The notes under the pieces are model-generated. The model was not told where the DNA came from. It ran no database searches and worked only from the letters and a program-made list of their open reading frames with translations. Of a stretch of 64,000 nt of DNA, positions 40,811 to 49,254 are shown piece by piece. Position 1 is the first letter of the stretch. Each line of letters starts with the position of its first letter. Both the position numbers and the translations under genes were made by a program. Where the stretch lies: assembly GCF_034096925.1 (NCBI RefSeq), contig NZ_JAWZSQ010000019.1, positions 1-64,000 on the forward strand, in the 5' to 3' direction. This stretch comes from Patulibacter defluvii (GTDB lineage: Bacteria > Actinomycetota > Thermoleophilia > Solirubrobacterales > Solirubrobacteraceae).

Positions 40811-40838
40811 GGCGTCCGGTTGTGAACGACCGGACGCC
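40811..40838 (+). terminator. Hairpin after glyA
   Basis: GGCGTCCGGT and ACCGGACGCC are perfect 10-bp arms with an 8-nt loop (TGTGAACG), starting 12 bp after the glyA stop. No U-tract follows, but the stem strength and position fit a terminator for the sdaA operon. Confidence 0.6.
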
Positions 40839-40840
40839 GC

Positions 40841-40859
40841 TGCGTGAGGGTTGCGTGAG
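40841..40859. promoter_or_regulatory. Tandem TGCGTGAG repeat with 11-bp period
   Basis: TGCGTGAG starts at 40841 and again at 40852, one helical turn apart, 43 bp upstream of the secreted peptidase-like gene. Such spacing fits OmpR-family response-regulator half-sites. It also directly follows the glyA hairpin. Confidence 0.4.
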
Positions 40860-40901
40860 AACGGCCCCACGGCGGGCCCGCCAGCGGCGATAAACCGGCT
40901 C

Positions 40902-41762
40902 ATGCGTGTCACCCCCCTCCCGTCCCCATCCCGCTCCGCGCTGCCGCTGGCCGCCGCGGTCGCCGTCGCCGGCCTGGCGCTCGCCCCGGCCGCCGACGCG
41001 GCCACCGGCGTCGTGACCGTCAACGCCGGCTACACCCTCAGCGCCCGCAGCGCGCCGAGCTCGACCGCCCCGAAGACCCGCCGGCTGGCCAACGGCGCCA
41101 AGGTCCGGATCGTCTGCCAGGTCCAGGGCAGCAAGGTCACGGGCCGCTTCGGCACCTCGCGGCTGTGGGACAAGCTCGCCGCCGGCGACTACGTCAGCGA
41201 CACCTACATCTACACCGGCAGCGACGGCCGGGTCGCCCCGCCCTGCGGCGGTCCCGCGCCGACGCCCACCCCGACGCCGACGCCGACCCCCACCCCCGCC
41301 CCGGCGGCCGACGTCTTCAAGTACGACAACCCCGGCCCCTGGCGCGGGCCGAGCAGCTGCTCCGGCACCTTCACCCCCGGCGCCCAGACGCTGCGGACCT
41401 GGCTGAAGAAGAACTACTCCTACACCCGCTCGATCGGCGGCTACTCCTGCCGCCCGAACAGCGCCAACAAGAGCCAGCTGAGCCTGCACGCCGAGGGCCG
41501 CGCGCTCGATTGGATGGCCTCGGCCTCCAGCGCCGCCCAGGCGAAGCAGGTCAACCGCTTCATCGCCCGGATCCGGTCCAACGACTGGCGGCTCGGCCGG
41601 GCGATGGGGATCCAGGAGGTGATCTGGAACCGCCGGATCTGGACCGCCACCTACCACGCCTCCGGCTTCCGTCGCTACGGCGGTCCGAACCCGCACACCG
41701 ACCACGTCCACATCGGCCTCAACCGGGCCGGCGCGGCGAAGCGGACCAGCTTCTACCGCTGA
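40902..41762 (+). CDS. Secreted protein with SH3-like domain, PT-rich linker and M15-like peptidase domain
   Basis: 286 residues with a signal peptide (ALPLAAAVAVAGLALAPAADA). An SH3-like domain (residues about 36-105: VVTVNAGYTLSARSAPSSTAPKTRRLANGAKVRIVCQVQG) is followed by a linker of (Pro-Thr) repeats and then a C-terminal domain whose sequence includes LSLHAEGRALDWMA and PNPHTDHVHIGLN, resembling M15/D-Ala-D-Ala-peptidase or phage endolysin-type zinc sites (His-x6-Asp, His-x-His). It is likely a cell-wall hydrolase. Exact cleavage specificity is unknown. Confidence 0.8.
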   Translation: MRVTPLPSPSRSALPLAAAVAVAGLALAPAADAATGVVTVNAGYTLSARSAPSSTAPKTRRLANGAKVRIVCQVQGSKVTGRFGTSRLWDKLAAGDYVSDTYIYTGSDGRVAPPCGGPAPTPTPTPTPTPTPAPAADVFKYDNPGPWRGPSSCSGTFTPGAQTLRTWLKKNYSYTRSIGGYSCRPNSANKSQLSLHAEGRALDWMASASSAAQAKQVNRFIARIRSNDWRLGRAMGIQEVIWNRRIWTATYHASGFRRYGGPNPHTDHVHIGLNRAGAAKRTSFYR

Positions 41763-41770
41763 TCCCCCGC

Positions 41771-41806
41771 GGGCTCCCGGCCGGGCGGCGGCCGGGCCGG
41801 GAGCCC
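41771..41806. terminator. Bidirectional hairpin between convergent genes
   Basis: GGGCTCCCGGCC (41771-41782) and GGCCGGGAGCCC (41795-41806) are perfect 12-bp arms around a 12-nt loop. It lies 9 bp after the peptidase-like stop and 12 bp after the convergent enoyl-CoA hydratase stop, so it can terminate both transcripts. Confidence 0.65.
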
Positions 41807-41817
41807 ACGACGGGGCC

Positions 41818-42513
41818 TCAGCCCGCGAGCGGCTGCGGCTTGGTCAGCTCGGCCAGCGCGTGGCGGTAGAGCCGCTGCTTGATCGTGGCCAGCGTGGCCG
41901 GGTCCTTGCCCGCCCGCTCGGCGGCCAGCGCGACCGCCTGCGGCACGACCTCGTCCTCGCTGGCGACGGCCGTCGCCAGGCCCGCCGCCAGCGCCTGCTC
42001 GCCGCCGTAGCGGCGGCCGGTGGTCATCGCCTCGTGGGCGGTCCGCGGCGACAGCCGGGCCGCGAGCAGCGCGGTCATGCCGTCGGTGAAGGGCAGCCGC
42101 AGGTCGACCTCGGGCACGCACAGATACCCCCGATCGGCCCGCATCACCAGCTCGTCGTGGGCGATCGCCAGCAGCGCGCCACCGGCGAAGGCGTGGCCCT
42201 GGACGGCGGCGGCCGTCGGCACGCCGAGCCCGAGGATCCGCGCCAGCAGCGCGTGGAGCCCGTCGACGACCTCCTGGACCCGCTCGTGGTGCTGGCCCAG
42301 CCACTCCAGGTCGAGGCCGTTCGACCAGTACTTGCCGCGCGCCACGGTCACCAGCGCGCGCGGGGCCGGCGCGGCCTCGACCTCGTCGAGCGCGGCCCCG
42401 ACCGCGGCCAGGAAGTCGGGGTTGACGCGGTTCTCGCCCTCCCCCAGGTCGAGCAGGAAGACGTCCCCCTCGCGACGGAGGGCGGGCGCGGCGACGGTCG
42501 GCGACTCGGTCAT
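41818..42513 (-). CDS. Enoyl-CoA hydratase/isomerase family protein
   Basis: 231 residues from ATG at 42513. The crotonase core includes ALVTVARGKYWSNGLDLEWL (oxyanion hole), AAAVQGHAFAGGALLAIAHDELVMRADRGYLCVPEVDLRLPF, with the second oxyanion Gly in AGGAL. The typical catalytic Glu pair is not apparent; LCVPEVDLRLPF resembles the delta3,delta2-enoyl-CoA isomerase group. The C-terminal helix is shortened. The divergent TetR gene probably controls it. Acyl-chain specificity is unknown. Confidence 0.85.
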   Translation of the reverse strand: MTESPTVAAPALRREGDVFLLDLGEGENRVNPDFLAAVGAALDEVEAAPAPRALVTVARGKYWSNGLDLEWLGQHHERVQEVVDGLHALLARILGLGVPTAAAVQGHAFAGGALLAIAHDELVMRADRGYLCVPEVDLRLPFTDGMTALLAARLSPRTAHEAMTTGRRYGGEQALAAGLATAVASEDEVVPQAVALAAERAGKDPATLATIKQRLYRHALAELTKPQPLAG

Positions 42514-42536
42514 GGTCCGAGAGTAACAGAGCACGT

Positions 42537-42546
42537 GTTCTAGAAC
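42537..42546. promoter_or_regulatory. Palindrome GTTCTAGAAC between enoyl-CoA hydratase and TetR
   Basis: A perfect 10-bp palindrome, directly next to an overlapping near-palindrome GAGCACGTGTTC at 42529-42540. It lies 23 bp upstream of the hydratase ATG and 24 bp upstream of the TetR GTG. It is likely part of the TetR operator. Confidence 0.4.
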
Positions 42547-42570
42547 GACTGATTGAGTAGGATCGACGCC

Positions 42571-43179
42571 GTGGCCCGCCCCCGCATCCACGACCCCGAG
42601 GCGATCCTCGACGCGGCCGAGCGGCTGCTGGCCGACGAGGGCGCCGGCGCGCTGACGATCCGCGCCCTGGCCGAGCGGACGGGCGCCCCGAGCGGCACGC
42701 TCTACCACGCCTTCGGCTCCCGCTCCGACCTGCTGGCCCGGCTGTGGGTGCGGGCGGCGACCGGCTACCTGGACCAGCAGCAAACCGCGGTCGACGCGGC
42801 GCTGGCCGCCGACGGTCCGGTGGCGGCGGTGATCGCCGCGGCCGAGACGCTGGCCGTGCTCCGCGAGCGGCGTCCGACGACCGCCCGGCTGCTGCTGCGC
42901 CACCGCCGCCAGGACCTGATCGGCGACGACCTGTCGCCGGCGCTCGCGGCCGAGCTGGACGGGCTCCAGCGGCGGCTCGACGGCGAGATCCGGCGGCTGG
43001 CGCTGGCCCTCTGGCAGCGCGGCGACCGGGCCGCGCGCGAGGTCGTCGCCGCCTGCGTGGTCGACCTGCCCGGGGCGCTGCTGCTCGACCGTCGCCCGCG
43101 GACGATCGACCCGCGGCCGCTGCTGGCCGCCGCCGTCGGCGGGATCCTCGCCGCCGGCCCGCCCGCGCCCGAGCGCTGA
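42571..43179 (+). CDS. TetR-family transcriptional regulator
   Basis: 202 residues from GTG at 42571 (an in-frame TTG at 42553 would add six). HTH: DPEAILDAAERLLADEGAGALTIRALAERTGAPSGTLYHAFGSRSDLLARL. The C-terminal ligand domain is helical and Arg/Leu-rich with DLPGALLLDRRPRTIDPRP near the end. It is divergent from the enoyl-CoA hydratase gene, consistent with control of acyl-CoA metabolism. Confidence 0.92.
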   Translation: MARPRIHDPEAILDAAERLLADEGAGALTIRALAERTGAPSGTLYHAFGSRSDLLARLWVRAATGYLDQQQTAVDAALAADGPVAAVIAAAETLAVLRERRPTTARLLLRHRRQDLIGDDLSPALAAELDGLQRRLDGEIRRLALALWQRGDRAAREVVAACVVDLPGALLLDRRPRTIDPRPLLAAAVGGILAAGPPAPER

Positions 43180-43187
43180 GGACCGCC

Positions 43188-44240
43188 TCAGCCGGCGCTG
43201 CGGTCGATGTGCTCGAGGTAGCCGCGGCCGGCGATCGGGTCGCCGTCGAGGGTGCCGCGGAAGGCGCAGCCGCCGACGTGGCCGCTGCCGAGGCCGAAGA
43301 CCATCGGGGTGTCGATCACCGCCTCGATCTCGATCCCCGGCCCCCGCCACCGCAGGCGCTCGGGCAGCCGGGCCTCGCGGCCGTCCGGGGTCGTCGTGGC
43401 GGACGCCGCCGCGGTCACGGTGGCGCGGACGCCGCGGACCGTCCGCCGCGTCGTCCCGTCGACGTCGCGCAGGTAGGCCGCCTCGACCAGCGGCTGCCCG
43501 GCCAGGCCGACGTTCGACAGCAGCAGCTGCCGCCCCGGCCCGAGGGCGAGGATGTTGTAGACGAAGCGGTCGCCGGGCAGCTTCAGCGCCCGCGGCAGCG
43601 GCAGCCCGGTGACCATGTGCGGGCTGAGGGCGCAGGCGCCGTACTCGAAGCTGCAGTGGCCGGCGACGGCCTCGTCGCCGATCGTGCCCTCGTAGCGGCT
43701 GAGGATCCCGAAGTGCTGCCAGAGCGGCCCGCGGACGAAGAACGTCACCTGCTCGCCGCAGCTGATCCGCAGGTCGTAGGGGAAGTCGTCGCGGAGGCCG
43801 CGGAGCCGGAACGACGGATGGAGCCCCGTCAGCTCGGCGTCGTCGCCGAACCGCACCAGCGAGCCGTCGTCGGCGAACGCGCACTCGCGCGGGATCGAAT
43901 AGGCGCGGAAGTGGCCGGGCGCGGTCGCGGCGGTCGCGTTGACCAGCGTCGCCGTCCGCCGCGGACGGTCGACGCGGGCGGCGTCGGTGTCGAAGATCAG
44001 CGACCCGGTCGCCCCGACCAGCGACATGAAGCTGAAGAACCGGTGCGGGGCCGGCAGGTCGGGGATCATCAGCCCGTAGTGGGTCCAGGCGTAGCGGGCT
44101 GATCGGGCGTGGGGCCGGAAGCGCGGCGCCGCCGGCAGCCGCCCCTCGTGCGGGGCGTGGGCGCCGACCAGCCGCGCGACCGGCGCGCTGGCCGCCCGCA
44201 GGATCGGGGCCGCCAGCGCCGCCGGCGAGGGCGGCCTCAT
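43188..44240 (-). CDS. Lipocalin-like hypothetical protein (DUF6670-like)
   Basis: 350 residues from ATG at 44240. The N-terminus is RPHARSARYAWTHYGLMIPDLPAPHRFFSFMSLVGATG, then a large beta-rich region with HFRAYSIPRECAF, LHPSFRLRG, FVRGPLWQHFGILSRYEG and HMVTGLPLPRALKLPG. It resembles a family annotated DUF6670 and, more distantly, the AttH/CrtC carotenoid-hydratase-like lipocalin fold; I am not certain of this placement. There is no signal peptide or membrane helix. It overlaps the Cache-domain gene by 4 bp, suggesting a shared role. Confidence 0.7.
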   Translation of the reverse strand: MRPPSPAALAAPILRAASAPVARLVGAHAPHEGRLPAAPRFRPHARSARYAWTHYGLMIPDLPAPHRFFSFMSLVGATGSLIFDTDAARVDRPRRTATLVNATAATAPGHFRAYSIPRECAFADDGSLVRFGDDAELTGLHPSFRLRGLRDDFPYDLRISCGEQVTFFVRGPLWQHFGILSRYEGTIGDEAVAGHCSFEYGACALSPHMVTGLPLPRALKLPGDRFVYNILALGPGRQLLLSNVGLAGQPLVEAAYLRDVDGTTRRTVRGVRATVTAAASATTTPDGREARLPERLRWRGPGIEIEAVIDTPMVFGLGSGHVGGCAFRGTLDGDPIAGRGYLEHIDRSAG

Positions 44241-44998
44241 GCCCCGACCAGCACGGCCAGCGGCAACGTGCCGCAGCGGGCCACCGCCCGCCAGGGCGCC
44301 GGGGCCGGGGCCGACCAGGCCGACGGCGGCGGGGCGTCGCGCAGCAGGTCGCCGGTGATCAGGTCGAGCCCGACCGCGGCCAGCACCCGGCCGCTGGTGT
44401 TGACCAGCACCGCCGGGGTGGCCAGCGGCTCCAGCAGGTCGGCCAGCCGCCGCTCGACGTCGGCGATCGAGACGTCGGCCCCGACCACGCCGGCGAAGAC
44501 CCCGCCGGCGGCGACCGGCAGGGTCAGCGTCAGCGCGTACTCGGCGAGGCAGAAGTAGTCGACGTAGGGCCCGGTGACGTGCCGCTCGCCGGTCTCGCGC
44601 GGGACCACCAGCCACGGCGCGTCGCGGTAGTCGAAGGCGGTGGTGCCGTCCGGCGCCGCCTCGGGGTTGACCCGCTCGGGCGGGGCCGAGCGGTCGCGCG
44701 GGTCGACCTTCCACCACTCCAGCCAGCGGTCGCGGTCGGCCAGGACGCCGGGGGCGGCGACGAAGCCGGCGCTGGCGGCCAGCAGGTCGGGGTCGGACAG
44801 CAGCTCGGCGACCTCGCGCTCGATCCCCAGCTCGTGGCTGGCGACGCGGCCGGGGCCGGGCGCGAGCACCCGCTCGACCGTCCGCTGGAGCGGCGCGACC
44901 GCGGCGAAGACGTCCTCGAGCAGCGCGGCGATCGTGTCGGCCGCGGCGGCGGTCTCGCCGACGGCGCTGGCGCTGCGCTGGTCGCTCATGCCGGGCAT
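44237..44998 (-). CDS. Soluble Cache-domain-like protein
   Basis: 253 residues from ATG at 44998 (with AGGAGG before it; a second ATG at 44989 is possible). Segments RHVTGPYVDYFCLAEYALTLTLPVAAGGVFAGVVGADVSIADVERRLADLLEP are typical of dCache/PAS-like small-molecule sensing domains, but there is no membrane segment or signalling domain. This suggests a cytoplasmic ligand-binding protein. It is second in a GntR-Cache-DUF6670 operon, overlapping its downstream neighbour by 4 bp. Confidence 0.72.
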   Translation of the reverse strand: MPGMSDQRSASAVGETAAAADTIAALLEDVFAAVAPLQRTVERVLAPGPGRVASHELGIEREVAELLSDPDLLAASAGFVAAPGVLADRDRWLEWWKVDPRDRSAPPERVNPEAAPDGTTAFDYRDAPWLVVPRETGERHVTGPYVDYFCLAEYALTLTLPVAAGGVFAGVVGADVSIADVERRLADLLEPLATPAVLVNTSGRVLAAVGLDLITGDLLRDAPPPSAWSAPAPAPWRAVARCGTLPLAVLVGA

Positions 44999-45023
44999 CC
45001 TGCCTCCTCGGTCGTCGGGGCGC

Positions 45024-45776
45024 TCATCGGCGGGACCGCATCTCGCGGTGGAGCTCGCGGGCGTAGCGGTAGAGGTCGGCGACGTGCTCCTCGGTCGCCT
45101 CGCGGGCACCGTCGCCGTCGGCGTCGGCGATCGCGGTCGCGATCGCGCGCTGGCCGGCGACCGCCCGCTCGTGGGCGTCGTCGTCGCGGTAGGTGAGGCC
45201 GACCAGCGGGCCGACCTCGGTCTGGAGGTCGACGACGGCGCGGGTCAGCTGGGCCGACTGGGCGGCGGCGGCGATCTCGACCGGGCAGCGGGCGGCGGCC
45301 CGGTAGCGGTCGCCGAGGCTCGCGGCCTGCTCCAGCTCGTCGACCGCCCGGTGGACCTGGGCGACGTCGTCGTCGGCGGCGCGGTCGCCGGCCAGCTTGG
45401 CCGCCATCCCGGCGACCGCCGCGTAGTGGTCGCAGAGGTCGCGCAGGTCGCCGACCGCGGTCCCCAGCAGCCGGTCCCGCAGCACCGCCACCGCGACCCC
45501 CGCCGGTGCCCGCACGAAGCTGCCGCCGCCGCGCCCGCGCTGGGTCCGGACCAGCTCGCGCTCGCGGAGGATCGTCAGCGCCTCGCGGAGGGTCGGGGTC
45601 GAGACGGCCAGCGCCCCGGAGAGCTGCTGCTCGCTCGGCAGCCGCTCGCCGTCCGCGAGCAGGCCGAGGGCGATCGCGTCGGCGATCCGGCGCGCCACCA
45701 GGCCGGCCTGCCCGTGGTGGGCGACCGGCTCGAAGACCGCTGAGCGAGGGCGGACGGCAGAGGTGCTCTCGGCCAC
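45024..45776 (-). CDS. GntR-family (FadR/FCD type) transcriptional regulator
   Basis: 250 residues. Winged HTH: RIADAIALGLLADGERLPSEQQLSGALAVSTPTLREALTILRERELVRTQRGRGGGSFV. FCD domain with DHYAAVAGMAAKLAG, and YRDDDAHERAVAGQRAIATAIADADGDGAREATEEHV. It is first in the operon with the Cache protein and the DUF6670-like gene (25 bp to the Cache start). The combination suggests ligand-responsive control, with sensing duties possibly shared with the Cache protein. Confidence 0.9.
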   Translation of the reverse strand: MAESTSAVRPRSAVFEPVAHHGQAGLVARRIADAIALGLLADGERLPSEQQLSGALAVSTPTLREALTILRERELVRTQRGRGGGSFVRAPAGVAVAVLRDRLLGTAVGDLRDLCDHYAAVAGMAAKLAGDRAADDDVAQVHRAVDELEQAASLGDRYRAAARCPVEIAAAAQSAQLTRAVVDLQTEVGPLVGLTYRDDDAHERAVAGQRAIATAIADADGDGAREATEEHVADLYRYARELHREMRSRR

Positions 45777-45836
45777 CCGGCCACGCTACCGTGCCCGCCG
45801 CACCCCCGGCGGACAGGGTGTCGAACGAGCCGCCCG

Positions 45837-46445
45837 TCAGCCGCCGGCGATCCGGCCCAGGACCCCGGACTCGACCACGATCACCGCGCCGACCACGGCC
45901 AGCACGGCGGGCACCAGCCAGTGGCTCCAGCGCGCGATCACCGCCACCAGCGGCCGGTGGCCGCCGAGCCAGGCCCCGGCCGCGCACCAGACCGCGGTCA
46001 GGACGGCGAAGACGGCGACGGTGACCAGGCTCGGCCCGAGCCCGATCGAGCGGAAGAGCGGGGCGTAGAGCGAGAGGTTGTCGGCCCCGTTGGCGATCGT
46101 CACCCCGGCCACCGCCAGCACGCCGCTGGCGGCCAGCGGCGCCGGCGGCTGGTCGTCGGCGCGGGCCCGCGCCGCCGCCCACAGCCCGCGCACGCCGAGC
46201 GCCAGCGGCACCAGCCCCAGCAGCCCGACCCAGCGGTCGGGGACGATCGTCAGCCCCGCCGCCGCCAGCCCGGCGACCGCCACCAGCGTCCCGATCCCCA
46301 GGTACTGGCCGAGCCAGATCGGCGTCAGCGGCCGGCCGCCGGCGCGGGCGGCGACGACCAGCAGCGTCAGCACGACCAGGTCGTCGACGTTGCTGCCGGC
46401 GAAGACGCCGCCGGCGGTCAGGATCCGGCCGAGGGCGTCGTCCAC
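45837..46445 (-). CDS. Cadmium resistance transporter CadD-like (LysE superfamily)
   Basis: 202 residues from GTG at 46445 with five to six hydrophobic segments. ASNVDDLVVLTLLVVAAR near the N-terminus and GVTIANGADNLSLYAPLF in the middle are the CadD-type N-D/G-D motifs of the LysE superfamily. The family exports cadmium or other divalent cations or quaternary compounds. No adjacent ArsR-type gene is present. The predicted role is metal efflux, with specificity unproven. Confidence 0.85.
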   Translation of the reverse strand: MDDALGRILTAGGVFAGSNVDDLVVLTLLVVAARAGGRPLTPIWLGQYLGIGTLVAVAGLAAAGLTIVPDRWVGLLGLVPLALGVRGLWAAARARADDQPPAPLAASGVLAVAGVTIANGADNLSLYAPLFRSIGLGPSLVTVAVFAVLTAVWCAAGAWLGGHRPLVAVIARWSHWLVPAVLAVVGAVIVVESGVLGRIAGG

Positions 46446-46475
46446 CCGCGGCAGCCTAGGGCGCGGCCCGCGCGC

Positions 46476-47498
46476 TCAGGCGGCCGCCCCGCTGCGCAGC
46501 TGGTCGAAGAGCCGCTGCCAGCGGGCCTCGTCGCGCTGCTCCGGCACGTTCAGCGTGATCCGGGTGGTGAGGTCGCCGTAGCGGCGCCGCAGCTCGGCGA
46601 CCGCCTCCTCGGGCGATCCGATCACGGCGAAGGCGTGCAGCACCTCGTCGTCGATCAGCTCGGCCATGCTGTCCCACTCGCCGCGGCGGGTCTTGGCGTT
46701 GAGGTCGTCCTGGAGCGCGCCCCAGCCGTGCAGCTCGAGCACCGGCCGGTAGGCGGGGGTCGAGCCGTAGAAGGCGATCTGCTGGCGGACGAAGGCGATC
46801 CCCTGCTCCAGCTCCTCGTCGCTGTCGCGGGCGACGACGAAGGCCGGGGCGGTCAGCTGGAAGCCCTCCAGCGGCTTGCCCGCCTTCGCCCGGCCGCGCT
46901 CGATCGCCGGCAGGGTCACCTCGCACACGTAACGCTCGGTCGAGAAGGCGTGGCAGAGCATCCCGTCGGCGACCTCGCCCGCCGCCTCGGTCATCAGCGG
47001 CCCGACCGCGGCCAGGAAGACCGGCGGGTTGCCGTGCGGGTTGGGGCCCGGGTCGAAGAACGGGGCCATCAGGGTGTGGGTGTAGAAGTCGCCGCGGAAG
47101 TCGAGCTTCTCCCCCGTCTCCCAGGCGCGCCAGATCGCCCGCACGGCCAGCACGAACTCACGCATCCGGGCCGCCGGGCGCGACCACTCCATCGAGTAGC
47201 GCTTGGTGATGTGGGGCTTGATCTGCGAGCCGAGGCCGAGCAGGAAGCGCCCGCCCGAGAGCGCCTGGACGTCGTTGGCCTGGAGCGCGACCGTCATCGG
47301 GTTGCGGGCGAAGGCGACCGCGATCCCGGTCCCGATCTGGATCCGCTCGGTCCGCTCGGCGGCGACGGTCGCCGCCAGGAACGGGTCGATCTGGGTCTCG
47401 GCCGCCCACCAGCCGTCGAAGCCGTCGCGCTCGGCCGCGACCGCCGCGGCGCCCGCTTGATCGACCGTCGCGGCGTAGCCGCCCGCATCCACCTGCAT
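46476..47498 (-). CDS. LLM-class F420-dependent oxidoreductase
   Basis: 340 residues from ATG at 47498. It is luciferase-like: AAAVAAERDGFDGWWAAETQIDPFLAATVAAERTERIQIGTGIAVAFARNPMTVALQANDVQALSGGRFLLGLGSQIKPHI, then YRHTLMAPFF-type region and AVGPLMTEAAGEVADGMLCHAF. This subgroup in actinomycetes uses F420 and includes enzymes named TIGR03617-like. Substrate is unknown. It precedes the CadD-like gene by 30 bp on the same strand and may be co-transcribed with it. Confidence 0.9.
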   Translation of the reverse strand: MQVDAGGYAATVDQAGAAAVAAERDGFDGWWAAETQIDPFLAATVAAERTERIQIGTGIAVAFARNPMTVALQANDVQALSGGRFLLGLGSQIKPHITKRYSMEWSRPAARMREFVLAVRAIWRAWETGEKLDFRGDFYTHTLMAPFFDPGPNPHGNPPVFLAAVGPLMTEAAGEVADGMLCHAFSTERYVCEVTLPAIERGRAKAGKPLEGFQLTAPAFVVARDSDEELEQGIAFVRQQIAFYGSTPAYRPVLELHGWGALQDDLNAKTRRGEWDSMAELIDDEVLHAFAVIGSPEEAVAELRRRYGDLTTRITLNVPEQRDEARWQRLFDQLRSGAAA

Positions 47499-47585
47499 CC
47501 TCGACTCCCTCTCCGATTCCACGAGCCACGTGGTCTGTTTCTTCGCGGACGATCCTCGCAGGTCGGGCCGCGGCGCGGGGATCGA

Positions 47586-49163
47586 TCAGGACTCGACGGG
47601 CAGCCCGTCCGGCTCGCGCGCCCCCGAGCCGGCGATCCGGCCCTCGCCGGCGGGGCCGGGCGGCAGCGGGGTCAGCACCTCGACCGGCCGCGACTTGCCC
47701 TTCAGCGCGACCGTCCCGCGCGAGGTCAGCCGCAGCGGCCGCTGGAGCGCGTCGCGGGTGGCGGCGGTCACCAGCACGTCGTCGCCGGTCTGGCGGGTCG
47801 CCGACTCGACCCGCGCCGCGACGTTGACCGCGTCGCCGATGACGCTGAAGTTCAGCCGCCCGGCCCCGCCGATCGATCCGGCCACCACCCGCCCCGAGTT
47901 GACCCCGGCGCCCAGCCGCAGCGCGCCGCCGGCCCCGTTGACGGTCCGCACGATCTCGCAGGCGGCCGCGACCGCCCGGTCGGCGTGGTCGGGGAAGAAC
48001 TCCGGCGCGCCGAAGACGGCCAGCATCCCGTCGCCGAGGAACTTGTCGACGTGGCCGCCGTGACGGCTGACGATCGGGACCACCGTCTCGAATAGCTCGT
48101 TGAGCGCCGCGACCACCGCCGGCGCCGCCGACCGCTCGGCGAAGGCGGTGAAGTCGCGGACGTCGCAGAAGAGGATCGAGACGTCGATCTCGACCCCCTC
48201 CCGCGGGTAGCGGTCGGAGAGGATGAAGCGGACGATGTCCTTGTCGAGGTAGGTGCCGAACGCCTCCCGCAGCTGCTCGCGCTCCTCCAGCCCGGCCGCC
48301 ATCTGGTTGAAGTCGTGGAAGAGCTGGCCCAGCTCGTCGCTGCTCTCGGGCGGCAGCCGGAAGGCGTAGTCGCCGCCGCGGACCCGCGCCATCGCCAGCC
48401 GCACGCGGCCGATCGGATCGCTGATCGCGCGCGAGAGCAGCGCCGCGACCTCGAGCGACAGCACCAGCCCGACCCCGAGCGAGGTGGCGACGGTCAGCGC
48501 CAGCACCCCGGTCCCGCCGCGGTCGGTGACCAGCGCCCCGACCACCATCCCGGTGACGCCGGTCAGGGCCGGCAGCGAGAGCAGGAACCGCTTGCGGACC
48601 GGCAGCCCGTGGCGCGCGAACGGGAAGTCGTTCGGCAGCGCGCGGGCGATCTGCTCGATCGCCGGCCGCATCAGCATCTCGGCGATCGCGTAGTTGAGGA
48701 TCGTCGCGTAGGTGGCCGGCGCCAGGCAGGCGACGGCGATCACCGGCGTCGCCCACCACGGCAGCCCGAGCACCGCCACCACCGCCACGGTGCTCGGCAC
48801 GATCGCGACCACGTTGATCGTCAGCGCGTTGCGGCGGAACGCGCGCATCGGGAAGTTGGTCGCGGCGTCCCAGGCGGCGATCGTCTGGGCCGACGACGGA
48901 TCGGGCTCCTGGCGCCAGGCGATCACCTGCACCAGGTAGCCCTGCGAGCGGAGCGCGGCCAGCAGCACCGCGAGCCCGGTGAAGAGCACGCCGATCGCCG
49001 CCACCAGCGCCAGCTCGTCGAGCGGCGGCGTGTAGTACGAGCCGATCAGGGCGACCGTGGCCAGGGCGACGGCCATCGCGGCCGGGCCCTGGGTGGCCAG
49101 GAAGAGCAGCCGGTAGCGGACCCCGAGCCGCTCGTAGAAGTGCCGCGCCAGGCGGTCGAGCAT
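47586..49163 (-). CDS. Membrane-bound class III adenylate/guanylate cyclase
   Basis: 525 residues: six hydrophobic segments in the N-terminal 240 residues, a HAMP linker (SRAISDPIGRVRLAMARVRGGDYAFRLPPESSDELGQLFHDFNQM), and the class III catalytic domain from about 325. Metal Asp residues are in ILFCDVRDFTAF and KFLGDGMLAVFG, and transition-state Asn/Arg in VIGDAVNVAARVE; the substrate-defining Lys is present in DKFLGDG. These fit adenylate cyclase function producing cAMP. The N-terminal receptor part may sense a ligand at the membrane. The tail is Pro-rich. Confidence 0.92.
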   Translation of the reverse strand: MLDRLARHFYERLGVRYRLLFLATQGPAAMAVALATVALIGSYYTPPLDELALVAAIGVLFTGLAVLLAALRSQGYLVQVIAWRQEPDPSSAQTIAAWDAATNFPMRAFRRNALTINVVAIVPSTVAVVAVLGLPWWATPVIAVACLAPATYATILNYAIAEMLMRPAIEQIARALPNDFPFARHGLPVRKRFLLSLPALTGVTGMVVGALVTDRGGTGVLALTVATSLGVGLVLSLEVAALLSRAISDPIGRVRLAMARVRGGDYAFRLPPESSDELGQLFHDFNQMAAGLEEREQLREAFGTYLDKDIVRFILSDRYPREGVEIDVSILFCDVRDFTAFAERSAAPAVVAALNELFETVVPIVSRHGGHVDKFLGDGMLAVFGAPEFFPDHADRAVAAACEIVRTVNGAGGALRLGAGVNSGRVVAGSIGGAGRLNFSVIGDAVNVAARVESATRQTGDDVLVTAATRDALQRPLRLTSRGTVALKGKSRPVEVLTPLPPGPAGEGRIAGSGAREPDGLPVES

Positions 49164-49254
49164 GGTTCAGTCTCGCGCGTCGGTGGGGACCCGTCACGTC
49201 CCCGCCGCGGGGGAGCTGCCGCGTGGGGGTCCCCGGAGGTGCGAGGATCGGCCG

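Noticed and set aside
41260..41310. Short repeat ACGCC units resembling a direct repeat array
   Set aside because: They encode the Pro-Thr linker of a secreted protein and have no spacer structure, so not CRISPR.
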